49,141 bases of DNA, taken from NCBI GenBank assembly GCA_012837925.1, contig DUQE01000087.1, forward strand, positions 1 to 49,141, given 5' to 3'. The position numbers and the translations under genes are program-made. Of the stretch, positions 35,691-43,104 are shown one piece after another (within the stretch, counting starts at the first letter, position 1; every line of letters begins with the position of its first letter). A model generated the notes under the pieces. The model saw only the letters and a program-made list of their open reading frames with translations. It was not told where the DNA came from and did not search any database. The stretch is from Bacillota bacterium. Lineage in GTDB: Bacteria > Bacillota > Limnochordia > Darwinibacteriales > Darwinibacteriaceae.

Positions 35691-36450
35691 GGCGAGCACC
35701 ACCTGTGGCGATCATGGTCAAGGTGTCCGCAATCTTTTGGTACATTTCTTCTTCTGACGAAACACCCTTGTAAAGCTGGTGAAAGATCTCGCCGTCTTTG
35801 ATAAACAGCACACGCTTGGCGAAACTCGCCGCCTTGGTGCTGTGGGTGACCATGAGTATGGTCTGCCCTTCCTCGTTAATATCTCGGAACAAACGCAACA
35901 GACTATCGGTGGATCGAGAATCCAAGGCGCCCGTGGGCTCGTCGGCCAAAATAAGTTGCGGTTCTGTAATCAAAGCTCTGGCAATGGCCGTTCTTTGCTT
36001 TTCACCACCCGACACTTCATAGGGATACTTGGCCAGAATTGGTTCGATCCCCAACTTACGGGCAATCGGCCGAATGCGGATCTCCATTTCCTCGTAGGAC
36101 TTGCGGGCCAGGACCAAGGGCAAAAAGATGTTGTCTTGAATCGAGAATGTGTCCAATAGGTTGAAGTCCTGGAAAACGAAACCAAGGTTATCTCTGCGAA
36201 AGGCTGCAATTTCCTTTTGTGGAATGGAACCTATACTACGTCCGCTGAGCAGAACCTCACCGGATGTGGGTTTATCCAAGGCGGCCAGAATGTTCAGGAG
36301 CGTCGTCTTTCCTGAACCCGATTCGCCCATGATGGCCACGTATTCGCCCTTTTCCACCGAGAACGAAACATCAGACAGGGCCTGCACATGGTTTCCCCCA
36401 AAGCGAGTGGTATACACTTTTTTCACGTTTTTCACGTCAAGCATCTTCAT
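35683..36450 (-). CDS. BceA-type ABC transporter ATP-binding protein
   Basis: A 255-residue ATPase. Walker A is GESGSGKTTLLN, the Q-loop is in GFVFQDFNLLDTF, the signature is VSGGEKQRTAIARAL and Walker B is LILADEPTGALD, the pattern of LolD/MacB/BceA ATPases. The start ATG has GGAGG about nine bases upstream. It is coupled to the permease and lies downstream of a promoter-like element with an imperfect dyad, as expected for a regulator-controlled bceAB pair. All catalytic motifs are intact. Confidence 0.94.
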   Translation of the reverse strand: MKMLDVKNVKKVYTTRFGGNHVQALSDVSFSVEKGEYVAIMGESGSGKTTLLNILAALDKPTSGEVLLSGRSIGSIPQKEIAAFRRDNLGFVFQDFNLLDTFSIQDNIFLPLVLARKSYEEMEIRIRPIARKLGIEPILAKYPYEVSGGEKQRTAIARALITEPQLILADEPTGALDSRSTDSLLRLFRDINEEGQTILMVTHSTKAASFAKRVLFIKDGEIFHQLYKGVSSEEEMYQKIADTLTMIATGGARRD

Positions 36451-36478
36451 GGCTTATTCCTCCTTCACCTTGGGCCCA

Positions 36479-36517
36479 GTATAGCAAAGGGGGGAAATGC
36501 GCTGCCATAGCTTTGGC
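36479..36517 (-). promoter_or_regulatory. Candidate BceR-type operator and promoter of the bceAB-like genes
   Basis: On the minus strand an extended -10, TGCTATACT (36487-36479), has no good -35. In that place lies an imperfect palindrome, GCCAAAGCTATGGC (36517-36504; 12 of 14 positions symmetric). In known Bce systems the response regulator binds a dyad just upstream of the bceA promoter and activates it, so this arrangement fits; binding is inferred. Confidence 0.5.
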
Positions 36518-36537
36518 TTACACTTCCCCGCCCAATC

Positions 36538-37563
36538 TTACATTTCGGTAAGGTTTCTGTATGGATCGAAGGTTTCGACCATATCGAGTCCAATTTTCAC
36601 TCGAGTTCCCCGACCCACTTCCGATTCTAGAGTAATGGTGTGGGAAAGTTTGTCCAGAATGCGCTTGCACAGGTACAGCCCAATTCCGGTGGAACTCTTC
36701 TCCATTCTGCCAGCATATCCCGTGAATCCCTGTTCAAAGACTCGGGGCAGATCTTCCGGAGCAATGCCAATTCAAGTGTCTTCGATCACCAGCGTCTTCT
36801 TCGCCCGGTCCTCCATATAGACGGAAATTGTTCCCTCTTTGGTGTACTTTAGAGCATTCGAGAAGATTTGACCGATCACAAAGACGAGCCACTTTTCGTC
36901 GGTCAGAACCTCACAGTCCAGTTCCTTAAAATCCAGCCCGATTTTCTTACGGATAAACAGTTTGGCATAGCGGTGTACCGCCTGCCGCACGATATCATCG
37001 AGGCTGTAACGCTTGAGTACAAAGTCTGTGGAAGGGCTTTCCACCCTAAGATATTGCAGAACCATGTCTGCATACTGCTCAATTTTGAAGAGCTCCATGA
37101 GCAGTTCCACGGAGTCTTCGTCGTTCTTCGACTGCAGAGCCAGACGCATAGCAGCAATGGGCGTCTTGATCTGGTAAGCCCACAAGGTGTAATACTCCAC
37201 AAGTTCCCTGCGCTTTTGCTCGGCAGAGGAGGTCAGTTCCCTCTTTTCCTCCGATAAAAGACGAAGGAGCTGTTGATAATCCTGCTCGATCAAGTCCTTG
37301 GACATGGGGAGTTCCAATTCACCATGGGTAATACTCTTGATCAGGGCTGCAAGGTTTTTGTGCTTGCGCGTGAAGGCATAAAAATCGGCGACTGAGACGA
37401 TGCCTCCGATGGACAAACAGAGGACAAGTGCATACCATAGAGGTTCTGTAGGCAATCTGTAGAGCAAAAAGACGACGAAAAAAACAAGGAAGAAGGCGAC
37501 AAAGAGAGTGAACGTCTTTCTGCGCTTTTTCAGATAGGGCAAAAACACCTGACCTCTACTCAT
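36538..37563 (-). pseudogene. BceS-type intramembrane-sensing histidine kinase with in-frame TGA and missing phosphoacceptor His
   Basis: The frame runs 341 codons, interrupted by TGA at 36774-36772 (codon 264). The N-terminus has two helices with almost no outside loop (FVAFFLVFFVVFLLY; ALVLCLSIGGIVSVADFY), the BceS hallmark. The dimerisation box reads LWAYQIKTPIAAMRL, where the family normally has His in WxHQIKTPI; here Tyr130 is encoded by TAC. After VIEDT the TGA replaces the Gly codon of the G1 box, and translation would resume with IGIAPEDLPRVFEQGF, STGIGLYLCK and GRGTRVKI. If not read through, residues 1-263 lack most of the ATP site. It overlaps the regulator gene by four bases. Confidence 0.88.
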
Positions 37564-38231
37564 TTGACCTCATACCCCATACCTTTTTTCGTTGTGATGA
37601 ACTCGGCGAGACCTACGGCTTCGAGCTTACGGCGAAGCCTTGTGACATTGACCGTCAGTGTGTTGTCGTCGACATAACTGTCTGTTTCCCAGAGCATGGT
37701 CATCAGTGCTTCCCTTGGGACCACGTTTCCACTGTTTTCCATGAGCATTTTAAGGATCTTGTATTCGTTACGCGTTAAGTCGATCTGCTCACCGTTATAG
37801 GTTAGAGTGGCGTCACTGGTGTTGAGGATAGCTCCGTGGTGTTCCATGAGATTGGTTTGGCCGGCGAAGTCATAGGTGCGACGCAACATCGCCTGGACTT
37901 TGGCGGTCAAAACGGATAGGTCGAAGGGTTTGGCGATGAAATCGTCCCCACCCATGTTCATGGCCATGACGATGTTCATGTTATCCGCAGCAGAAGAAAT
38001 AAAGATGATGGGCACTTTGGAAAGCTTGCGGATTTCGTTACACCAATGATAGCCGTTGTAAAAGGGGAGGGAAATATCCAAGAGAACCAGTTGAGGATTG
38101 AAGGCAACAAAGTGGGAGAGTACGTCCTCGAAATCAGTAGCGCACTCTACCTCATAGCCCCAGCTCTTGATGTGTTTCTCTATCGTCTTAGCAATGACCG
38201 CGTCGTCCTCAACGATTAGGATACGGTACAT
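37560..38231 (-). CDS. BceR-type response regulator, OmpR family
   Basis: A 223-residue regulator. The receiver has ILIVEDD, the phosphorylated Asp in LVLLDISLPFYNGY and Lys in DDFIAKPFD. The winged-helix domain ends with DDNTLTVNVTRLRRKLE and TTKKGMGYEV, typical of OmpR/BceR proteins. All key residues are present, unlike its partner kinase. The start ATG has GGGGAGG upstream. It follows the threonine aldolase gene by 21 bases and overlaps the kinase gene by four. Confidence 0.94.
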   Translation of the reverse strand: MYRILIVEDDAVIAKTIEKHIKSWGYEVECATDFEDVLSHFVAFNPQLVLLDISLPFYNGYHWCNEIRKLSKVPIIFISSAADNMNIVMAMNMGGDDFIAKPFDLSVLTAKVQAMLRRTYDFAGQTNLMEHHGAILNTSDATLTYNGEQIDLTRNEYKILKMLMENSGNVVPREALMTMLWETDSYVDDNTLTVNVTRLRRKLEAVGLAEFITTKKGMGYEVK

Positions 38232-38252
38232 AAACAGTCCTCCCCATGCTCT

Positions 38253-39278
38253 TTACCAGAGCTTTTTGAGATCGTCGATAAACTCGTCCACCGCATGTTC
38301 TTTGGTCGCCCAGGACGTGACAAGACGAATCATGGAATGGTCTGCGTCCACTCGTTTTTGGATCTCGAAGGAATAGGTTTCGGCCAGTTTCCCTATTAGA
38401 TCATTGGGCATGATGGGGAAAATCTGGTTCGATGGCGAGTGCAGCAAGAGTGGACAACCGATTTCGCAAAGGGCGTCTTGCATCTTGGCGGCCATGGCGT
38501 TGGCATGGCGAGCAAGTTCGAAGAACAAATCGTCGCGGAAGAGTTCCCTGAATTGGACTCCCAAAAGGCGTCCTTTAGCCAGCAGGGCTCCCTTTTGCTT
38601 GATGTGAAAGCGGAAGTCTTCTTTCAGACTTTCATTGCAGATGACGAGGGCTTCCCCGATGAAGGCCCCGTTTTTTGTTCCGCCAATGTAAAAGGCGTCC
38701 ACTAAGCCCGCTATATCCCCCAGGGTGAGATCGTTTTGCGATGAGGTCAAGGCCGACCCCAATCTGGCTCCATCCATGAAAAGCAGTAGGTTGTGATCCC
38801 GGCAGAAGGTGCTTAGTGCGGTAAGTTCGGACTTGTTATAGATCGATCCAACCTCGGTGGCATTGGAAATGTACACGAGTCGTGGTTTGACCATATGCTC
38901 GTCTGTGTGGAAGTCCATTGCTTCCTGTACGTCTATTGGAGTGAGTTTGCCTTCGGTTCCCACTTTGGTAATGATCTTATGCCCGGTGGCCTCGATGGCT
39001 CCCGTTTCATGCACTTCCACATGACCGGTCAAAGGAGCGATGACGGCTTCGTGGGGCCTTAGAAATGCCGAAATAGCGATCAGGTTGGTTTGGGTTCCCC
39101 CTGGTATGAGGTGAATATCCACGTCGTTGCGTCCAATTTTCTTCTTGATCAGCTCTGCTGCTTCAAGGCAAAACCTGTCCTCTCCGTAGCCAATGGTCTG
39201 TTCTAAGTTGGTTTCCACCATGGCCTTGAGGATATCGGGGTGTGCCCCTTCACTGTAATCGTTCCTAAAGCTGTACAT
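38253..39278 (-). CDS. ltaE: Low-specificity L-threonine aldolase
   Basis: A 341-residue fold-type I PLP enzyme that splits threonine or allo-threonine to glycine and acetaldehyde. Motifs: NDYSEGAHPDIL at the N-terminus, GGTQTNLIAISAFL, HVEVHETGAIE, the Asp of FMDGARLGSAL, and the PLP Lys in YIGGTKNGA (residues about 200-208). The start ATG has GGAGG 11 bases upstream. It is the first gene ahead of the Bce-type module with only 21 bases between, so it is probably cotranscribed with the regulator, although the functions are not obviously linked. Confidence 0.93.
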   Translation of the reverse strand: MYSFRNDYSEGAHPDILKAMVETNLEQTIGYGEDRFCLEAAELIKKKIGRNDVDIHLIPGGTQTNLIAISAFLRPHEAVIAPLTGHVEVHETGAIEATGHKIITKVGTEGKLTPIDVQEAMDFHTDEHMVKPRLVYISNATEVGSIYNKSELTALSTFCRDHNLLLFMDGARLGSALTSSQNDLTLGDIAGLVDAFYIGGTKNGAFIGEALVICNESLKEDFRFHIKQKGALLAKGRLLGVQFRELFRDDLFFELARHANAMAAKMQDALCEIGCPLLLHSPSNQIFPIMPNDLIGKLAETYSFEIQKRVDADHSMIRLVTSWATKEHAVDEFIDDLKKLW

Positions 39279-39336
39279 GTTATTGAATACCTCCAGTTAA
39301 AGTAATCGTTTGAAAGGACATGAATGCAAGCGACAA

Positions 39337-39999
39337 TTAGAGCACGGCCACAAAAAGTTGAATCAGGCCATTATACACGCCGTGGGTAATGATCAGGGAA
39401 AGTGTCGTGTAATCTTCAATTTTCTCTCTAAACAGACAGAAGATTACTCCCAAACCCGCCGTCATGAACACCTGCAGGACATCTCCACTGAATGCATGGG
39501 AGATTCCAAAAATCACAGACGATATGATGATAGCAAACCAGCGACAATCACGAATCTCCAACAGCTTATGAAAGATGTAGCCTCGAAAGACGATCTCTTC
39601 CGCAAGGGCGACTCCAACGATCATGTAGAAAAAGGTATAGATAAACTGCCATGCTTCCGTATACGAAGTACTTCCCACCAGGTCTCGAAATCCCGAGAGA
39701 ATCGGCAAGACAGTAAGGACGAGTGACAGACCCAGAGCAGCCAAGACTCCCAATATGATCTGTTTGGGAACTCGTACTTTGCGAAAGCCTATGTCACGGA
39801 TGTTGTCCTTCCGGGTCAGCATTAAAAGACCCGGGACCAGAACAAGGAACCACTGGGTGACAATCATCAGCACCATGCGCGAGTGTAACGAGAAGGACAT
39901 CAAGAGATGTCTGTTAAACAAAACGAGCCCATACATGGCAACAAAGATGCCCACCAGAGCTACAGCAAGTTCGACAACGGGCTTTCGTGCATTCGTCAT
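39337..39999 (-). CDS. CPBP family intramembrane metalloprotease
   Basis: A 220-residue membrane protein with six to seven helices. The catalytic pattern of the CAAX-protease/bacteriocin-processing (Abi) family is present: AEEIVFRGYIF (EExxxR, residues about 135-145), FGISHAF (about 170-176) and a third His in IITHGVYN. Such proteins process prenylated or small membrane peptides or protect against bacteriocins. The frame is open to 40014; ATG 39999 with GGAGG seven bases upstream is better. Copies C and D of the palindromic repeat lie just upstream. Confidence 0.9.
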   Translation of the reverse strand: MTNARKPVVELAVALVGIFVAMYGLVLFNRHLLMSFSLHSRMVLMIVTQWFLVLVPGLLMLTRKDNIRDIGFRKVRVPKQIILGVLAALGLSLVLTVLPILSGFRDLVGSTSYTEAWQFIYTFFYMIVGVALAEEIVFRGYIFHKLLEIRDCRWFAIIISSVIFGISHAFSGDVLQVFMTAGLGVIFCLFREKIEDYTTLSLIITHGVYNGLIQLFVAVL

Positions 40000-40019
40000 A
40001 GAGACCTCCATCATTATTA

Positions 40020-40057
40020 AGAAAATGTTACGGGGGCCAGACCCCCTTAACGTTTTC
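40020..40057. repeat. REP-like palindrome, copy C
   Basis: An 11-pair outer stem (AGAAAATGTTA with TAACGTTTTCT, one G-T wobble) encloses GGGGG, the loop CCAGA and CCCCC. It lies between the CPBP gene start and ymaF and may sit in the CPBP promoter region. Confidence 0.8.
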
Positions 40058-40110
40058 TACAATGGCAGGTACAATCCTGCACCTGCGTAGGGCGAGCATT
40101 GTTAACGAAG

Positions 40111-40137
40111 TGTTATCGGGGTCTGGCCCCCTTAACA
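40111..40137. repeat. REP-like palindrome, copy D, with trailing TTAAC units
   Basis: TGTTATCGGGG, the loop TCTGG and CCCCCTTAACA form the repeat. It is followed by several irregular TTAAC units at about 40131-40153, as if repeat arms had been duplicated. A GTTAAC lies just upstream at 40101. Confidence 0.72.
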
Positions 40138-40248
40138 AACTTAACAACCTTAACGACCTGAACGTTTGGGCTATTTTGTACCGCTGCGATCGCCAGAAAT
40201 CCTAAGGTGCATATACTGGTACAAAGTATGTAATAGGGAGGGATTACA

Positions 40249-40596
40249 CTGAGAAGCAACAACGTTGGTACAACGCAGCAACTCGTGTCGACCCAAACAC
40301 ATGTCCACGAAGTACAGGGCAGCACCACCATTTTTGAAGGGATTCCACACAACCATCGTTTTTCGGGAATGACAGGCCAAGTTATTCCTGTCGGCAACGA
40401 CCATATCCATGTATTTCAGGCGGACACCGATTTTACCCTTCTTCATCTGCATGAGGTCGGAGGAACTACTGGCTTATCTATTCCTGTCGGAAATGGCCGG
40501 CACGTCCATGCCATGTCCGGAATAACTACCCTTAACCGCGATCATGTGCATCAGTTTGTGTTTGCTACCCTAATCGATGATCCATTGCGAATGTAA
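40249..40596 (+). CDS. ymaF: YmaF family histidine-rich protein
   Basis: A short soluble protein of the YmaF family (Pfam YmaF), with many His pairs: THVHEVQGSTT, PHNHRFSGMTG, HIHVF, HLHEVGGTTG, GRHVHAMSGITT and DHVHQFVFAT. The repeating H-x-H-E/F ... T-G units suggest a beta-rich metal-binding or coat-like protein; function is not known. The first conventional start is GTG 40285 (103 residues), which has no ribosome site. CTG 40249, in frame, has GGGAGGG about six bases upstream and would give 115 residues, so a rare CTG start is possible. It stands alone. Confidence 0.82.
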   Translation: MRSNNVGTTQQLVSTQTHVHEVQGSTTIFEGIPHNHRFSGMTGQVIPVGNDHIHVFQADTDFTLLHLHEVGGTTGLSIPVGNGRHVHAMSGITTLNRDHVHQFVFATLIDDPLRM

Positions 40597-40713
40597 CAAA
40601 ACGAAGAATCCCAAGCAGAGATGGTCGCCTCTGTTTGGGATTTCCAATAACTACGATAATGCAAACGGCACAAATGCCACAGACGGAGGTTACCCCCAGT
40701 CCACGTTCCTGCC

Positions 40714-42018
40714 TTAAATGAGAAGCAACTCTTCCTGCCGGCCATCAACAAAGTCTACAGTTCCATCCTTGTAGACGACTTCTTCTAAGTACATATAGAC
40801 AAGCTGATCGCCCCAGGCGTGGATCTGGTCAGCCGCATTGAGTTCCAACGCATGACAGGTCTTGTTTTCAACGGGACGTTCACCAGTCACCGGAACAAAG
40901 GCCTGCTGGTCATATTTTCCGATAGTAGGACCCGCCCCGTGACCGAAGGTTCCGAGCGGATGGGTATAGACCATGGCCCGAATGCCCTCGGCTTCCGCCG
41001 TTTTCACCGATTCCAAAAACGCATCATTTCCGGTCCTGGACGTACTCATCTTGTCCATCACGATATCCTGCAACCTTTGTGCCTGGGCAAAAAGAGCTGC
41101 GAACTCGGCAGGCGCCGCTTCTTCCCCCTCGTTGAGAACATAGGCCATCCACTGCATGTCCGTGTGAAGCTGGATATACGTGCTCTTCAGACCGATGTCG
41201 CAATGAAGGAGATCCCCAGGCAGAATTACCGCATTTGTCATCATCGTGTCGGTACTTCCTTTCCGTTGCAGGTTCACATCGGGTCCAAACCAAAAGTGAA
41301 AACCCAAACGATTGATGACATCCCGCATGAACCATTCCACATCCGTTGTCGTAGTATAACCCACTCGAATGAACTGTCTCGAAAAGGAGTACTTGATAAT
41401 GCTATGGGTCACGTCAGAGAGTGCCTTCATGACCTCTTTCTCCAAAGGCGAGACCCTTTGCAACCAACGCAGTACGAGCCCTTCCCCATCATGGAGTTTT
41501 TCAGAACTTTCACCCAGAGCTTCCCGAAGCTGCTCGAACATCGTGGAAGAAAGCCCATCACAGAAACCATCGATCCTGCTTCTATTAACAGCGATCTTAC
41601 TGGGGTTGATTTCGTCTACGATTCGTCCGATGGCCTGCCAAATGTCTTCCTCCGGCTGTTGGACGTTCTCATAGATATCCCTCATCACGGGAGAGTAACG
41701 ACCAATCACCATCTTACGGATGGCGCCTGTTTCCATATCCCTGTAAAACGCCAAGATTCCATGCCTTCTCACGTCGATCATGTCCCAGGGGTAGAGGGTT
41801 TTCAAGACTGGATCCATGCAGTTTTCCCGGGCAGGAATGATCCAACAGTCAAACCCCGACTCTTCCATGGCCCAAGGCAAAACGACATCCAGTCTCTCTT
41901 TGAGGATCCGCGTGCTTAACTCAGCCTGCTCTCGCAGGGGCATAATCCCCGCCGCGGCGAGTTTCTCTTCGATCTGTTTGATCAAAGAATCATGTGTGTA
42001 GACCAAGCTGTTGTCCAT
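40714..42018 (-). CDS. M24 family metallopeptidase (Xaa-Pro aminopeptidase-like)
   Basis: A 434-residue pita-bread protein. The N-terminal creatinase-like domain is followed from about residue 190 by the catalytic domain. Expected metal ligands are seen: the Asp of LHCDIGLK, the Asp of LHTDMQW, the His of GTFGHGAGP, the Glu of CHALELNA and the Glu of YLEEVVYKDG. The family removes an N-terminal residue before proline or splits related bonds. ATG 42018 follows AAGTGAGG; the GTG at 42030 lies inside that site and overlaps the stop of the acetyltransferase gene, so the two are coupled. Confidence 0.88.
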   Translation of the reverse strand: MDNSLVYTHDSLIKQIEEKLAAAGIMPLREQAELSTRILKERLDVVLPWAMEESGFDCWIIPARENCMDPVLKTLYPWDMIDVRRHGILAFYRDMETGAIRKMVIGRYSPVMRDIYENVQQPEEDIWQAIGRIVDEINPSKIAVNRSRIDGFCDGLSSTMFEQLREALGESSEKLHDGEGLVLRWLQRVSPLEKEVMKALSDVTHSIIKYSFSRQFIRVGYTTTTDVEWFMRDVINRLGFHFWFGPDVNLQRKGSTDTMMTNAVILPGDLLHCDIGLKSTYIQLHTDMQWMAYVLNEGEEAAPAEFAALFAQAQRLQDIVMDKMSTSRTGNDAFLESVKTAEAEGIRAMVYTHPLGTFGHGAGPTIGKYDQQAFVPVTGERPVENKTCHALELNAADQIHAWGDQLVYMYLEEVVYKDGTVDFVDGRQEELLLI

Positions 42019-42026
42019 GTTGTGCC

Positions 42027-42665
42027 TCACTTCCTAATCTGATTATCAGCTAGAATCTCAGGTTTGTGCACCATGCTGTCCGCCTCGGTGATTTCTCGGA
42101 TCACTCTCGCTGGGTTTCCCGCTGCAAAACTGTTCGCTGGAATGTCTTTCACAACCACGCTGCCAGCTCCGATGACGCAGTTATCTCCGATAGTTACCCC
42201 TGGACAGACAACCACATTGGCACCGAGCCAACAGTCATTTCCAATACGAACCGGTTTGGCGTAACACATGTGCGTGACCACTCCGTCCTTATCCATAATC
42301 CCCCGACGCTCATCTGGAAGCATGGGATGGATGGGAGTCACAATCGTCACATTGGGGCCAAAGCTGCAGTGATCGCCAATTTCCACATGGGTGTCATCTT
42401 GAATGGTGAGATTAAAGTTGCCAAAGAAGTGCTTGCCAATTTTCGTATGGATTCCATAGTGAATATACATGGGACCTTGAATAAAACTGTGCTCACCAAA
42501 GTCAGCAAAAATCTCGGAAATCAACTTGGCCCTGCGTTCCGTATCATCCTCAAACGTAATATTGTATTCGGAACAAAGATTATGTGTCCTGAGCTTAATC
42601 TCCCTCAGACTCTGATCACCGGGCGCAAACAAGACACCGGCGAAGATTTTCTCCTCTTCACGCAT
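42027..42665 (-). CDS. maa: Maltose/galactoside O-acetyltransferase-like hexapeptide transferase
   Basis: A 212-residue left-handed beta-helix acetyltransferase using acetyl-CoA. The N-terminal Mac domain (ELRTHNLCSEYN equivalent: IKLRTHNLCSEYNITFEDD) is followed by hexapeptide repeats: FGPNVTIVTPIHPMLPDERR with the catalytic His, RIGNDCWLGANVVVCPGVTIGDNCVIGAGSVV in the last coils, and the family end AGNPARVIREI. It acetylates sugars or thio-galactosides; the true acceptor is unknown. The start ATG has GGGAGG upstream. First of two genes with the M24 peptidase. Confidence 0.92.
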   Translation of the reverse strand: MREEEKIFAGVLFAPGDQSLREIKLRTHNLCSEYNITFEDDTERRAKLISEIFADFGEHSFIQGPMYIHYGIHTKIGKHFFGNFNLTIQDDTHVEIGDHCSFGPNVTIVTPIHPMLPDERRGIMDKDGVVTHMCYAKPVRIGNDCWLGANVVVCPGVTIGDNCVIGAGSVVVKDIPANSFAAGNPARVIREITEADSMVHKPEILADNQIRK

Positions 42666-42774
42666 ATTGCTTCCTCCCTACTCTGTGCTTGCTTACTCTA
42701 TGCTTGGCCACGCAGGAAAAAGCCTGCCCCTTGCCGACACACACCACATGTCTAACACGAAAGAAGGGGTTCAT

Positions 42775-43104
42775 GTGCTAAAAATCGCCATGATTGGTGC
42801 TTGGCATGTTCATGCACCGGATTATGCCGCGGAGCTTCGTGCCCACCCAGAAACGGAAATTGCTGTAGTTTGGGACAATGATCTGGCGCGAGGACAAGAG
42901 TCTAAGGGGAAACGTAGTGGCTGGATTCAGCCGAGCCAGCTTCCCAAAGCATTACCTTCAGCCCTGGAGCAGTGGGTTGGGGCGATTTTGCGTGATGAAC
43001 CCAACCGCTTCGATATTGACTGTGCTGTGTCGCTGACAGAGCTCATGGATGGGGCCTATCGTTCGCATGATCTAGGCCAGCAGGTTATGTTCCCCCTTGA
43101 CTGA
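42775..43104 (+). pseudogene. Internally deleted Gfo/Idh/MocA family oxidoreductase
   Basis: The frame of 109 residues joins two ends of a larger enzyme. Residues 1-45 (V-LKIAMIGAWHVHAPDYAAEL, then ETEIAVVWDND) are the first beta-alpha-beta unit of the NAD(P)-binding fold. Residues about 46-109 (ALEQWVGAILRDEPNRFDID then LTELMDGAYRSHDLGQQVMF) look like the C-terminal helix region where these proteins end. Normal members have 330-390 residues, so about 230-270 are missing. Starts at GTG 42775 after AAGGGG. Its stop abuts the stop of the converging amidohydrolase. Probably not functional. Confidence 0.72.

Noticed and set aside
36772-36774. Selenocysteine or TGA-as-glycine recoding in the kinase
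   Set aside because: TGA ends other genes in the window normally (tlp, Nudix, potA, acetyltransferase). Sec in a G1 box is not known, and the kinase also lacks its His, so decay is the simpler reading.
40819-41919. 366-codon open frame on the plus strand opposite the M24 peptidase
   Set aside because: The minus strand has all M24 metal ligands and a ribosome site; the plus frame is His/Arg-rich antisense sequence without homology that I can see.
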